Shown piece after piece: positions 1-8,486 of a stretch of 64,000 nucleotides of DNA. The stretch covers positions 62,001 through 126,000 of the forward strand of contig NZ_RJAC01000002.1 in assembly GCF_003999975.1 (NCBI RefSeq). The letters are read 5' to 3'. Within the stretch, counting starts at the first letter, position 1. Each line of letters opens with the position of its first letter. The notes below the pieces were generated by a model. That model did no database searches. It had not been told where the DNA came from and worked only from the letters and a program-made list of their open reading frames with translations. The translations under genes were made by a program, and so were the position numbers. The stretch comes from Actinoplanes solisilvae (GTDB taxonomy: Bacteria; Actinomycetota; Actinomycetes; Mycobacteriales; Micromonosporaceae).

Positions 1-623
1 ATGCCCAGATCGACACCGAGCCAACCTTGCGGATCGATCAGGTCAGGCTCTACGACCTCGACGGTGGCATACCGGAACCACATGCCGTCACGGTGAACCA
101 GGTCGGACTCACCGACCGGCAGGATGCCGACAGCTTTGAGCTGGTCCGGCGAGCCGGTGAACGCCACGTTCTTGACCCGGCCGGCGGTGGTCCAGATGGA
201 CACAGTGCGGGCATCGTGCTGCCACGACAGCATCCGCGCGTCGTACGGCTGGGCGGCGTCCCACCGGAACCCGATCGGGTCGCTCTCTACCCGACGTCGA
301 CGCTTACTGCCCGGCTTGCCGTAGTTGCCGGCCTTGAGGTTCGCCTTCAGCGCGGCGTACGCGTCGGCGACCTTCTTGATGACGTGCTGGGCGGCCTGCG
401 CGCCGAGACCGTAGTCGGCCTTGATGCCCTGGTAGGCGCCCTTGCGCAGGTCGTAGTTGCGGTAAACGCCGCTCACGCGGGCCATGACGGCGACATCGGA
501 CGCGGCAGCGTTGCAAGCACGCAGGGTCGCCTCCAACGCCGCTGCCTGCTCGGGCGTCGGCAGGAGTTTGACCTGCACGACCAGCTTCACCCGACCACCG
601 TATCGTTTGCCCTGTGTGACCAC
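1..623 (-). mobile_element. tnpB: TnpB (IS200/IS605-family OrfB), N-terminal part, cut by the left window edge
   Basis: Translating the minus strand from a GTG at 623 gives 207 codons that stay open to the window edge. Early residues read KLLPTPEQA, then RVSGVYRNYDLRKGAYQGIK, the usual N-terminal wedge and REC region of TnpB. The last visible residues read WLGVDLG, the RuvC-I motif with its catalytic Asp, so the frame ends just as the nuclease domain starts. RuvC-II, the zinc finger and RuvC-III would lie left of the window. TnpB is an RNA-guided endonuclease encoded by IS200/IS605 elements. It is divergent from a tnpA remnant at about 661, the usual IS605 layout. No frameshift is seen in the visible part, so it could still be functional. 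The gene may start a few codons later at the internal GTG giving VKLVVQVKLL. Confidence 0.85.
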
Positions 624-660
624 GATGGACCCCAGACCCCGTTGTCCGCCGCAGTCGCTC

Positions 661-966
661 GGTCATATCCAACCTCCCCATCCGCTTGGTCCTCGACACC
701 AAGTACCGGCACGCGGCACTCACCGACCCGACCCTCACCCGCAGCGAGCAGATCATGGCCGTGTGCCGGGATTTCGGCGCCGAAGCTGGTCAACAGCCTC
801 AAGGGCGTCCCGGCCCGCAACCTACGCCAGGAACACGGCCCCGCCTGCGTAAATACCTGCGGGCGGGCACCCGTGGTCGCCGTCGTACTTCGCCGGTTCG
901 TGCGGCGGAGCACCACTCTCCGTGGCCAAGGAGTACATCGAAAACCAGAAACGTCCCGCTGGGTGA
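661..966 (+). pseudogene. tnpA: IS200/IS605 TnpA transposase remnant (HUH/Y1), frameshifted and internally deleted
   Basis: Three different reading frames together spell a TnpA. Frame at 686 gives LVLDTKYRHAALTDPTLTR and then VCRDFGAE. A second frame picks up as KLVNSLKGVPARNLRQE (about 787-833). A third frame (853-966) gives HPWSPSYFAGSCGGAPL followed by EYIENQKRP and a TGA stop at 964-966. In intact TnpA a stretch of roughly 20 residues containing the catalytic HUH motif lies between FGAE and KLVNSLKG; here it is missing. With two frame changes and no HUH motif the protein cannot work. The true N-terminus is unclear because the first residues are also degenerate. Confidence 0.85.
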
Positions 967-976
967 CGGCTTTCCT

Positions 977-997
977 CCCAGCCCTGAACGGCCTGGG
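977..997. repeat. Terminal hairpin of the IS200/IS605 element
   Basis: CCCAG at 977-981 pairs with CTGGG at 993-997, and the inner bases pair at two of three positions, giving an imperfect hairpin 11 bp after the tnpA stop. Subterminal imperfect palindromes next to the tnpA 3' end are what TnpA recognises in this family. The element boundary is probably near 1005-1022, directly after the stop of the M23 peptidase gene. The exact end cannot be fixed without an empty-site comparison. Confidence 0.6.
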
Positions 998-1023
998 TTC
1001 CAGCCTTACGAACTACTGAAGTC

Positions 1024-2271
1024 TCAACACAGACAGGGCGGCAGATAGTTCGCCGGGTCGCGGGGCGAGCCGTCGAAGCGGGTCTCGAAGTGCAGATGGT
1101 TGCCGGTCGAGGCGCCCGTGGTGCCGACGCGGCCGATCACCTCGCCCCGGCGGACGAACTGGCCGACCTGCACGAGAATCGCCGATTGGTGGCCGTAGCA
1201 GGTCTGGAACCCGACGCCGTTGATGCGGCCGTGGCTGACGCAGGTGTAGCGGCCGTACCCGCCGGCCCACCCGGCCCGGATCACCCGGCCGAAGGCGGCC
1301 GCCCGGATCGGGGTGCCGCCGCCCGCGGCGATGTCCATGCCGGCGTGCAGCTGCCACACCCGGTAGTAGGGGTCGAACCTCGATCCGTAGTCGCTCGACT
1401 TCCAGCCGGACACCGGCATGAGCAGGCGCCCGCCGCCGTACTGGCCGTCGCCGGCCTTGAGCGAGTAACCGCGCAGCGCCGCCTCGATCCGCGCCTCCTC
1501 GGCCTTGGCCGCCTCGTAACGGGCGAGCACGGCGGAGCGCTGGGCGTTGGCGACCCGCAGCGCGGCGGCGCGGGTCTGGGTGAGCTTGTCGAGCGCGACC
1601 CGGGCGCGTTCGGCGGCGGCCTGCGCCGAGCGGGCGGCGCCGAGACGGGCGCGGGCGTCGGCCTCGGCCTCCTCGGCGGCGCGCTTGGCGAGGCCGGCGC
1701 GGTCCTGTTCCGTACGGGCCTCGCGGCGGGCGTCGACCAGTTCCTGCACGTCCTCCTGCTGGCGGCGCATGATCTGGTCGACGAGGCCGAGCCGCTGCAT
1801 CATGTCGGCCGGGCCGCGGGCCTCGACGAGCATGTTGATCCGCGCGATGTCGCCGCCCATGTAGCTGGCCGTGGCGATCTCGTCGACCCGTTCGCGGGCG
1901 CCGTCGACGCGGTCCCGCGCCTGGTCGAACCGTCCGGCGACGGTGGCGTACGCGTCCTGGGCGGTCCTGGCCTTGCGGCTCGCGGTGTTGGCGGCTGTCT
2001 GCGCGGCGGCGACGACGCCCCGGGAGGTGGCGACCTTCTTCTGCGCGGCGGGCATCGCGGCGGTCGTGGCCTCGAGACGGCCGGCAGCCGCGCGGGCCAC
2101 GTCGGTGGCATGTTCCAGTACGGCTTCAGCCCGCTGGACGGCCTTGCCGGCGCGCTCGGCGGCGTCGTCGGGGTCGGCGTGCGCGGGGTGCGGCGCGATG
2201 AGCAGGCACGCGCAAAACAGCAGAAGCGCCCATTTTCGGCTATGTCTACGTTTTGACCGCACGAAGAGCAC
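1024..2271 (-). CDS. Secreted coiled-coil M23 (LytM) peptidoglycan endopeptidase
   Basis: 415 codons from a GTG start. A basic N-terminus (RSKRRHSRK) and hydrophobic stretch WALLLFCACLLIAPHPAHA form a signal peptide cut before DPDD. Residues about 35-265 are Ala/Arg/Glu-rich with heptad character, a long coiled coil. The C-terminal M23 domain has a full metal and catalytic set: H309 and D313 in LHAGMD, then HLH at 392-394. The last residues, CLC, are a common ending in actinobacterial members. It lies just after ftsE-ftsX, and coiled-coil hydrolases paired with FtsEX are activated by it (EnvC/LytM-type or RipC in mycobacteria). A septal hydrolase controlled by FtsEX is therefore likely. A strong hairpin separates it from ftsX, so it may also have its own promoter. 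Confidence 0.9.
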   Translation of the reverse strand: MLFVRSKRRHSRKWALLLFCACLLIAPHPAHADPDDAAERAGKAVQRAEAVLEHATDVARAAAGRLEATTAAMPAAQKKVATSRGVVAAAQTAANTASRKARTAQDAYATVAGRFDQARDRVDGARERVDEIATASYMGGDIARINMLVEARGPADMMQRLGLVDQIMRRQQEDVQELVDARREARTEQDRAGLAKRAAEEAEADARARLGAARSAQAAAERARVALDKLTQTRAAALRVANAQRSAVLARYEAAKAEEARIEAALRGYSLKAGDGQYGGGRLLMPVSGWKSSDYGSRFDPYYRVWQLHAGMDIAAGGGTPIRAAAFGRVIRAGWAGGYGRYTCVSHGRINGVGFQTCYGHQSAILVQVGQFVRRGEVIGRVGTTGASTGNHLHFETRFDGSPRDPANYLPPCLC

Positions 2272-2311
2272 GGTAACGCGACCTTCAGGGTCTTTGGCCC
2301 TAAAACGCCCA

Positions 2312-2345
2312 ACGGCCGCGTCCCCTTGATCGGGAACGCGGCCGT
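2312..2345 (-). terminator. Stem-loop terminator after ftsX
   Basis: ACGGCCGCGT (2312-2321) pairs perfectly with ACGCGGCCGT (2336-2345), and three further C-G pairs close around the loop TTGATC. On the minus strand it is followed by a T-containing stretch (GCGTTTTAGGG). It sits 21 bp past the ftsX stop and upstream of the M23 gene, so it may end or dampen ftsEX transcription before that gene. Confidence 0.7.
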
Positions 2346-2366
2346 CGTGTGTTCAGCGTGAGGGCG

Positions 2367-3242
2367 TCAGACCTTCAGGTAGAAGCGCAGGGTGACCCAC
2401 GCGGTGACGGCGCTGACCGCCGCGCCGACCGCCGCCAGCAGCGGCAGCATGAGCCAGACGTTGCCGTTCTCGATCGGCGTGAGGATGGTCGTGAGGGCCT
2501 GCAGCTTGTTGTCCAGCAGCACCACCTTGCTCACGAAGAGCGCGATGAAGCCGAGGACCGCGCCGATCAGACCGGCGACCACCGCCTCGAGCACGAACGG
2601 CGCCTGGATGAACCAGTTCGACGCACCCACCAGCTTCATGACCGCGACCTCGCGGCGCTTGCTGTAGGCAGCCACCTGGATCGTGTTTCCGACGAGGAGC
2701 AGCGCGGCCAACGCCATCACCCCCGCGACCACAAGGGCACCCACCTGGATGGCGTTGAAGATGTTGAACACCTTGTCGAGCAGCGCCCGCTGGTCGATGA
2801 TGTCCTGAATGCCCTGCATCCCGGTCATCTGGTCGGTGAACGTCTTGTAGGTCTCGGGGTTCTTCAGCTTGACCCGGAAGGACTCCGGCAGGCTGTTCGG
2901 CCCGACCGACGCGACGAACTCGGGCGAGTCCTTCCAGAGCTCCTGGAACCGCTTGAGCGCCTCTTCGCGGGTCTCGTAGGTGCGTTCCTTGACCAGCGGG
3001 TTAGCCGAGATGGCGGAGTCGATCGCCTGCCGCTGCGCCGCGCTGACGTCCGGGCGCAGGAAGATCGAAACCTCGATCTCGCCGTAGTAGAAGCTCTTCA
3101 TCTGGTCGACCTGCAGATAAAGCAGCACACTCGCGCCCAGCATGGTCAGCGAGACCGACAAGGTGATGATCATGGCGACCGTCATCGTGACGTTTCGCCA
3201 CAGGCCCACCAGGACCTCGTTGAGGACGTACTTCAAGCGCAT
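2367..3242 (-). CDS. ftsX: Cell division permease-like protein FtsX
   Basis: 291 residues starting MRLKYVLNEVLVGLWRN, the usual actinobacterial FtsX opening. One membrane segment lies near residues 20-45 (VAMIITLSVSLTMLGASVLL), followed by an extracellular loop of about 110 residues and three more membrane segments with the conserved cytoplasmic KRREVAVMKLVGAS between them. FtsX joins FtsE in a complex that does not transport but transmits ATP hydrolysis to peptidoglycan hydrolases at the septum. It lies 61 bp after ftsE and is in the same transcription unit. Confidence 0.96.
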   Translation of the reverse strand: MRLKYVLNEVLVGLWRNVTMTVAMIITLSVSLTMLGASVLLYLQVDQMKSFYYGEIEVSIFLRPDVSAAQRQAIDSAISANPLVKERTYETREEALKRFQELWKDSPEFVASVGPNSLPESFRVKLKNPETYKTFTDQMTGMQGIQDIIDQRALLDKVFNIFNAIQVGALVVAGVMALAALLLVGNTIQVAAYSKRREVAVMKLVGASNWFIQAPFVLEAVVAGLIGAVLGFIALFVSKVVLLDNKLQALTTILTPIENGNVWLMLPLLAAVGAAVSAVTAWVTLRFYLKV

Positions 3243-3303
3243 CGGGGGGTTCCTTCCGGGACTCCGCGCGGTTCTTCAGTCGGGGGAAAAAGCGGAGCCG
3301 GCC

Positions 3304-3984
3304 TCAGCCGTAGACGCCGCGGGCCTGGTCGCGAACGATGCGGCCGCTTTCGATTTCGATGACCCGTCGGCGCATCTGGTTGACGATGTTGGAGTCGTGC
3401 GTGACCATCACGACCGTCGTACCGGTGCGGTTGATCCGGTCGAGCAGTCGCATGATCTCGATCGAGGTGTCCGGGTCGAGGTTTCCGGTGGGCTCGTCGG
3501 CGAGCAGGATCAGCGGCCTGTTCACGAACGCCCGGGCGACCGCGACGCGCTGCTGCTCACCACCGGAGAGCTCGTGGGGGTAGCGGTGTTCCTTGCCGCC
3601 GAGACCGACCAGCTCGAGAACCTCGGGCACGACCCGCCGGGACACGGCCTTGGTCTTGCCGATGACCTCCAGAGCGAAGGCCACGTTCTCGTACGCCGTG
3701 CGGTTGGGCAGCAGACGGAAGTCCTGGAACACGCAGCCGATGGAGCGACGGAAGTGGGGGATCTTCCACGACCGGATCGAGGTCACGTCCTTGCCGTTCA
3801 CCTCGACCCTGCCCTGGGTCGGAGCGACCTCGTGGAGCAGGAGCTTGATGATCGTGGACTTGCCGGAACCGGAGGGGCCGATGAAGAAGACGAACTCACC
3901 CTTCTCGATACCGACGCTGACTTCGTCCAACGACGGCCGAGACGCCTTCGGGTACGTCTTCGTCACGTTCTCAAGCTGAATCAC
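3304..3984 (-). CDS. ftsE: Cell division ATP-binding protein FtsE
   Basis: ABC-type ATPase with Walker [10 protein letters not shown], signature [14 protein letters not shown] and Walker [13 protein letters not shown]. Starting at the GTG at 3984 ([17 protein letters not shown]) gives 226 residues, the normal FtsE length. A longer frame back to 4038 exists but adds 18 residues not found in the family. A TAGACT -10 element lies 8 bp before the GTG, so the transcript may be leaderless. FtsE drives FtsX in the divisome. Gene order prfB-ftsE-ftsX is widespread in bacteria. Confidence 0.96.
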   Translation of the reverse strand: MIQLENVTKTYPKASRPSLDEVSVGIEKGEFVFFIGPSGSGKSTIIKLLLHEVAPTQGRVEVNGKDVTSIRSWKIPHFRRSIGCVFQDFRLLPNRTAYENVAFALEVIGKTKAVSRRVVPEVLELVGLGGKEHRYPHELSGGEQQRVAVARAFVNRPLILLADEPTGNLDPDTSIEIMRLLDRINRTGTTVVMVTHDSNIVNQMRRRVIEIESGRIVRDQARGVYG

Positions 3985-3992
3985 GGGAAGGC

Positions 3993-4020
3993 AGTCTACG
4001 CGGTGTAACGGAATCTCCAA
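3993..4020 (-). promoter_or_regulatory. Predicted ftsE promoter
   Basis: On the minus strand, TTGGAG (4015-4020) and TAGACT (3993-3998) are 16 bp apart and resemble -35 and -10 boxes of the main vegetative sigma factor. The GTG of ftsE begins 8 bp after the -10, which fits a leaderless or nearly leaderless mRNA. Together with the prfB hairpin this suggests that ftsEX is transcribed separately from prfB. Confidence 0.5.
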
Positions 4021-4074
4021 GTCCGCCGGGTCCGTCAATCTGCACCACGGGTAAAGAAAACCTCGGCCGGACGG

Positions 4075-4102
4075 CGGCGTCTGACCGAGCGTTCAGACGC
4101 CG
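4075..4102 (-). terminator. Hairpin terminator after prfB
   Basis: CGGCGTCTGA (4075-4084) and TCAGACGCCG (4093-4102) form a perfect 10-bp stem with an 8-base loop, 36 bp past the prfB stop. No clear T-run follows, as is common in high-GC actinobacteria. Confidence 0.65.
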
Positions 4103-4138
4103 TGGCAGTCCGTGCCGAGGCGAGCCGTGCAGAGTGGA

Positions 4139-5251
4139 TCAGGACGACTTCTGCGACGTCTTACGCCAGCGGATGCCGGCCTCGATGAACTCGTCGAGCT
4201 CACCGTCGAAGACCGACGTCGGGTTGCCGGTTTCCTGCTCAGTACGCAGATCCTTGACCATCTGGTAGGGGTGCAGAACGTACGAGCGCATCTGGTCGCC
4301 CCATGATCCAGTGGTGTCCTGCTTGAGCCCCGCCATCTTCGCCTCCTCCTCCTGACGCTTGCGCTCGAGCAGTCGAGCCTGGAGCACGCGCATCGCGGAG
4401 GCCTTGTTCTGAAGCTGCGATTTCTCGTTCTGACACGTCACGACGATGCCCGTCGGAATGTGCGTCAGCCGCACAGCGGAGTCGGTCGTGTTAACGCTCT
4501 GTCCACCAGGACCCGACGAACGGTAGACGTCGACGCGCAGCTCGTTGTCCGGGATGTCGATGTGATCGGTCTGCTCGACCACCGGCATCACCTCGACGCC
4601 GGCGAAGCTCGTTTGACGCCGGCCCTGGTTGTCGAACGGGCTGATACGCACCAGACGGTGGGTGCCCGACTCGACGCTGAGGGTGCCGTAGGCGTACGGG
4701 ACCTTGACCGCGAAAGTGGCCGACTTGAGCCCGGCCTCTTCCGCGTAAGAGGTTTCGTAGACCTCGGTCGGGTAGCCGTGACGCTCGGCCCAGCGCAGGT
4801 ACATGCGCATGAGCATCTCGGCGAAGTCGGCCGCGTCGACGCCGCCGGCGCCGGCCCGGATGGCGACCACCGCTTCCCGGGAGTCGTACTCCCCGGAGAG
4901 CAGGGTGCGCACCTCCATCTCCTCGACGGCCTTGCTGAGGCCGATCAGCTCTTCGCCGACCTCGTTCACCGACCCCTCGTCGCCCTCGGCCTCGGCCATC
5001 TCGAGCAGAAGCCCGGCGTCGTCGAGCCGGGAACGGAGACGATCCATCTTGGCGATTTCGCCGGAGACGTACGAAAGGCGGCTATTGACCTCTTGTGCAC
5101 GGGCCTGGTCGTCCCACAGGTCGGGCGCAGAGGCCTGCTCCTCGAGATCCGCCTTGTCCCGCCGCAGCTTGTCGACGTCCAGGACGTTCTCGATGTTGCG
5201 CAGGGTGGCGTCGAGGGTCTTGAGTTGCTCGGGGTAGTCCGCAGCGGTCAC
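4139..5251 (-). CDS. prfB: Peptide chain release factor 2
   Basis: Contains the catalytic loop [19 protein letters not shown] (GGQ) and the UGA/UAA-reading SPF tripeptide in [16 protein letters not shown], so it is RF2 and not RF1. It releases finished proteins at UGA and UAA codons. No internal programmed frameshift is seen, as expected in actinobacteria. The GTG at 5251 ([17 protein letters not shown]) is favoured; a TTG three codons upstream (5260) is also in frame. A TAGTCT -10-like element just upstream suggests a leaderless transcript. Length of about 370 residues is normal. Confidence 0.96.
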   Translation of the reverse strand: MTAADYPEQLKTLDATLRNIENVLDVDKLRRDKADLEEQASAPDLWDDQARAQEVNSRLSYVSGEIAKMDRLRSRLDDAGLLLEMAEAEGDEGSVNEVGEELIGLSKAVEEMEVRTLLSGEYDSREAVVAIRAGAGGVDAADFAEMLMRMYLRWAERHGYPTEVYETSYAEEAGLKSATFAVKVPYAYGTLSVESGTHRLVRISPFDNQGRRQTSFAGVEVMPVVEQTDHIDIPDNELRVDVYRSSGPGGQSVNTTDSAVRLTHIPTGIVVTCQNEKSQLQNKASAMRVLQARLLERKRQEEEAKMAGLKQDTTGSWGDQMRSYVLHPYQMVKDLRTEQETGNPTSVFDGELDEFIEAGIRWRKTSQKSS

Positions 5252-5302
5252 AACACTCAAGACTACGCCGCCCCGCCCAGAAAGCTGGCCGGGGCGGCCC
5301 AG

Positions 5303-5350
5303 TCGTCAGTGGCCTCGTCACTGGCCTCGTCAGTCGCCTCGTCAGTTCGC
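5303..5350. repeat. Four 12-bp tandem repeats at the 3' end of the PadR gene
   Basis: Units TCGTCAGTGGCC, TCGTCACTGGCC, TCGTCAGTCGCC and TCGTCAGTTCGC run head to tail. The last unit contains the stop codon of the PadR gene. Read on the minus strand every unit carries a TGA in the same frame. Differences are limited to a few bases, so the array is fairly young. Confidence 0.8.
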
Positions 5351-5857
5351 CGGAGCGATCTTGAGCCAGCTCAAGGCGGCCTTGTGATAGGCGACGGCGA
5401 ACTCGAGGGCGGCGGCGCCGTACTGATCGCCGGCCTTCTTGGCCTCCTTCGCCTGCTCCCGGGCCATCGCGAGCGCCTCGGAGTGATACTCGGTGGACGC
5501 GGTGTAAAGGGTCTGCAGCTGATTGCCGCTGTGCTGATCGCCGAAGGCGACCCGCAGCGCGACCGGGTTGCGCAAGGCGTCCCGGCCCGGGGCCTCGGCA
5601 AGCCACCGGCTGAAGGCTCGCTTGCCGGAGGCGGTGATGGCGTAGGGCTGGCTGGATCGTGGGCCTGGCTTGCCGAGGCGGACGTAACCCATTTCGGCGA
5701 GAACCGGCAATTCGCGGTAGACCTGGCTCCGCGTCATCGACCAGTATGGCCCGAGACGGCGTTCGGCAGCCGCCATGAGCTGTCCGCCGGTCATCGGCCC
5801 CTCGTGAAGCAGGCCGAGCAGAGCGGCAGCCGTGGGATTGATCTGAGAGTCGGGCAT
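5342..5857 (-). CDS. PadR-family transcriptional regulator
   Basis: 171 residues. An N-terminal winged helix (LLGLLHEGPMTGGQLMAAAE, then SQVYRELPVLAEMGYVRLGK) matches PadR, and the C-terminal half is a long helical dimerisation region of the PadR_C (Vir-like) type. PadR proteins bind small molecules and repress nearby transporter or enzyme genes. It stands alone on the minus strand between prfB and a divergent membrane-protein gene, so that neighbour is the obvious candidate target besides itself. The ligand is unknown. Confidence 0.85.
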   Translation of the reverse strand: MPDSQINPTAAALLGLLHEGPMTGGQLMAAAERRLGPYWSMTRSQVYRELPVLAEMGYVRLGKPGPRSSQPYAITASGKRAFSRWLAEAPGRDALRNPVALRVAFGDQHSGNQLQTLYTASTEYHSEALAMAREQAKEAKKAGDQYGAAALEFAVAYHKAALSWLKIAPAN

Positions 5858-6223
5858 GCCTTCTAAGCTGCCACTTTGTCGCGCCGACGTCCAGGATTTC
5901 GCCCGATCCGTCCAGTTTGCGTCTCCACAAGCGACTGTCGCGCACAGACTGTCCGACCACGAGGGTCAAGACGGCGCGTTCTGCCTAAAAAATCGCCGTT
6001 GACCAGCTAAAATGGCGCTAGCCAAACGGTCAGACGGCGATGCCGGGCAGCAACCATCCGAAAACCGGACACAAAGCCGCTGAGAAACGGCCGCGCTCCC
6101 AATAAATGCGACATTGACCTCGGTTTCGTCGCGCCAGGACGCGGTTTCGGCCTTCGGACGCCCTTCGAGGCCCCCTTCAGACGCCCTTCGAGGCCCCCAG
6201 AATCGCCGCGTACCCTGAGCCCC
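5858..6223. other. Divergent intergenic region with a 19-bp direct repeat
   Basis: This 366-bp gap lies between the PadR gene and the plus-strand membrane-protein gene. GACGCCCTTCGAGGCCCCC occurs at 6157-6175 and exactly again at 6180-6198, 23 bp apart, about 25 bp upstream of the ATG at 6224. The part near 5980-6015 is unusually A/T-rich for the window (AAAAAATCG, AAAATGG) and may hold promoters. No ORF with coding character is seen. Confidence 0.6.
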
Positions 6224-7168
6224 ATGACAGAGCAGGAGGTCGCAGCGGCCCCTAAACCGGCTGCCGCCGCCGAGCAGCCCTCGTCGAACGGTCTTCTGCT
6301 GGCCGGCGTCACGCTGGTCTGGATGGGCGCGATGCTGTGGTCGGCGCGCGCCACCATCACCGGGCGCGTCGACGTCGAAATGGAGGTCACCTCCACCGCC
6401 TACGCGCTGCCCGGTGCCATCTCGGCCAGCATCGTCACCGGGTCCACCGTGGCGCTCGCCGTGCTGGCCCTGCTGAGCCGCCGTCGCGAGCTCGGCGCGA
6501 GCACCCGTTTCGCGATCGCCACCGGCACCGGCCTGGTCCTCGGCATCCTGGGCGCCCTGGTGATCGTCACGATCAACACCGAGGGCTGGCTGTACGCGGT
6601 GGTCGGCGGCACGGTCGCGGCCGCGTCGACGATCGGCGGCGCGCTGGCCGGCTTCCGCATCCCCCGCGTGATCAACGCGGCCGGCTGGGCGTCGGTGGCC
6701 GTCTTCGTGGTCGGCTTCGTGCTCAACGTCTTCCAGGGCCCGCTGCTCGACGTGCTCAGTTCCGACGACGCGTCGTCACGAGCCAACGCGACACAGTGGT
6801 TCACCTACGGCCAGGGGCTGCTCAGCGGTCTCGCGGCGGGCATCGTGTCCTATCTCGTGCTGCGCCGCGCCCGTCGCCGCTCCGGCGAGCTGGACGTGCC
6901 CTGGCCGCTCTACGGTCTCGCGGGCGCCGGCCCCGGCCTGCTGCTCGTGATCGCCGAGATCCTCACCCGCACGGCCGGGCACCGCGTGCTCGACCTGGCC
7001 GGCCGGGTCAGCGAGCTGGAACTGGTGGTGCAGCAGACGCTCAGCGGTGCGCGGCTCAACAGCGCGCTGATCGTCCTGTTCATCGGCGCGATCAGCGGCA
7101 CCATCGCGGTCGGCCGCACGATCAGCCCCGCCACCGACGACGAGGAAGAGCCCGCCCCCGCGAGCTAG
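6224..7168 (+). CDS. Multi-pass membrane protein of unknown function
   Basis: 314 residues with about eight hydrophobic segments (for example LLLAGVTLVWMGAMLW, STVALAVLALLS, LVLGILGALVIVTI, SALIVLFIGAISGTIAVG) and a charged Ala/Glu/Pro tail. No transporter or enzyme motif is recognised. The N-terminal 20 residues are Ala/Pro-rich and cytoplasmic. A divergent PadR gene shares its upstream region and may control it. I do not recognise a named family. Confidence 0.8.
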   Translation: MTEQEVAAAPKPAAAAEQPSSNGLLLAGVTLVWMGAMLWSARATITGRVDVEMEVTSTAYALPGAISASIVTGSTVALAVLALLSRRRELGASTRFAIATGTGLVLGILGALVIVTINTEGWLYAVVGGTVAAASTIGGALAGFRIPRVINAAGWASVAVFVVGFVLNVFQGPLLDVLSSDDASSRANATQWFTYGQGLLSGLAAGIVSYLVLRRARRRSGELDVPWPLYGLAGAGPGLLLVIAEILTRTAGHRVLDLAGRVSELELVVQQTLSGARLNSALIVLFIGAISGTIAVGRTISPATDDEEEPAPAS

Positions 7169-7199
7169 GCCCTTCGCGCTCGCGGTCCGTTTCCCGGCG

Positions 7200-7240
7200 G
7201 CCCCGCACCGGCATCCAGCTCGCGCGGCCGCCGGCGGGGC
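7200..7240. terminator. Hairpin between convergent genes
   Basis: GCCCCGC plus CCGGC (7200-7212, one bulged A) pairs with GCCGGCGGGGC (7230-7240). It lies between the convergent ends of the membrane-protein gene and the DUF6912 gene and could serve both strands. Confidence 0.45.
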
Positions 7241-7270
7241 ACCGACGCGACAGAGCTCTTCGGAGCCGAG

Positions 7271-7780
7271 CTAGACCAGTTCGTCGAGCTCTGTCACCGC
7301 GTACCACTCCAGCTCGTGGTCCTCGGCGCTGTCGACCGTGAACTGGGCGTCGGGATCGCCCGCGGCGGCCTCGTCGACCACCTCGGCCGCAGCCGCCACC
7401 GCCTCGGCCGCGTCGGTGCCGTCAACGTGGATCGCGGCAATCTCCTTGAGCGACACCGGCTCGGGCAGCCGCACGGTGCTGGAGCCGAGCTCGACGTCCT
7501 CGCGCACGAGCGCCGTGGACGGCACGTCGGCCGAGACCACGACCCGCCGCCGCGGCGCCGCCGGGTCGAGGCGCAGCAGGTGGAGAGCGCCCTGGGCGGC
7601 CCGGGTGAAGGCGACGTATTCCAGCTCCTCCTCGTCGCCCTCCGCATACCACTCGCGGAGCGCCGGAGTCACGGCGTGCGCCTCCAGCGGCCCGGAGCCG
7701 AGGCTGCCCTTCGCACGCAGGGCCGCGAGCATCGGCACGGTGGCCGGCACGTAGACCCGGACCAGCTCGGTGATCGGCAC
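7271..7780 (-). CDS. DUF6912-type conserved actinobacterial protein
   Basis: A GGAGGAG ribosome site ends 4 bp before the GTG at 7780, giving 169 residues beginning [20 protein letters not shown]. The frame stays open upstream to 7930 but those residues have no family support. Conserved segments include [20 protein letters not shown] and [12 protein letters not shown]. The family is common in actinobacteria, usually as a single gene, with no known function. The C-terminal part is very acidic. It is convergent with the membrane-protein gene at 6224. Confidence 0.8.
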   Translation of the reverse strand: MPITELVRVYVPATVPMLAALRAKGSLGSGPLEAHAVTPALREWYAEGDEEELEYVAFTRAAQGALHLLRLDPAAPRRRVVVSADVPSTALVREDVELGSSTVRLPEPVSLKEIAAIHVDGTDAAEAVAAAAEVVDEAAAGDPDAQFTVDSAEDHELEWYAVTELDELV

Positions 7781-7984
7781 GTCTCCTCCTGCGGTTGGAC
7801 CGTCCCCGTAGTACACCGCCGCCGCGGTTTCGGGGTAGGCCCATTCCACCAGTCGTGCCCGGATCGTGGCGGGCCGGGGCGGCCGGCCTGTGGACAACCC
7901 GCTTTTGTGGATAACCCGGCCTGCTCCCACCTCCCGGGGCTAGTGTCGGCCGCCCCGGGTGGGAGAGGGCTCGGTGACAAGAGC

Positions 7985-8401
7985 TCAACAGCCGCAAGCC
8001 TCGGCCATCACCGGAGCAGTGCGAGGGTCGGCCGGGGCCATGACGTCGCCCAGCGGCGTGCGCAACGGAAATCCCTCCCGCACCCAATACTCGACGCCTC
8101 CGATCATCTCCTTGACCGCATAGCCGGCCCGGGCCAGCACGAGAGCCGCCCGGGTAGCGCCGTCACACCCCGGCCCCCAGCAATAGGTCACCACGGGCAC
8201 CGCCGGGTCGAGTCCACCCGGCAGGTCCGCGGTCGGCCCGTGCACCGCCCCGGGAATGTGTCCCTGGTCCCAGGCCTGCTTCGACCGCGAGTCGACCAGC
8301 ACGAAGCCTGGCTCCCCGCTCGCGAGGGCCGCCCTCACGTCGGCGACATCGGTCTGGAAAGCGAGCCGGGCGGCGAAGAATTCAACGGCGGTGATTGTCA
8401 T
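7985..8401 (-). CDS. Rhodanese-like sulfurtransferase domain protein
   Basis: 138 residues forming one rhodanese domain: VLVDSRSKQAWDQGHIPGAV is the CH2A-type region and TYCWGPGCDGATRAALVL carries the active-site Cys in a CWGPGC loop. Such proteins pass sulfur as a persulfide or act as thiol regulators. The C-terminus ends EACGC, adding two cysteines. It is divergent from the Lrp-type gene at 8487, which may regulate it. Confidence 0.88.
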   Translation of the reverse strand: MTITAVEFFAARLAFQTDVADVRAALASGEPGFVLVDSRSKQAWDQGHIPGAVHGPTADLPGGLDPAVPVVTYCWGPGCDGATRAALVLARAGYAVKEMIGGVEYWVREGFPLRTPLGDVMAPADPRTAPVMAEACGC

Positions 8402-8486
8402 GACACATCACGCTAGGTGCACGAACGCCACTGTTACATGGTCGTTCCCCGGCACATCTGGCGCTCGGCCGGGGAAAGACGCTTAA

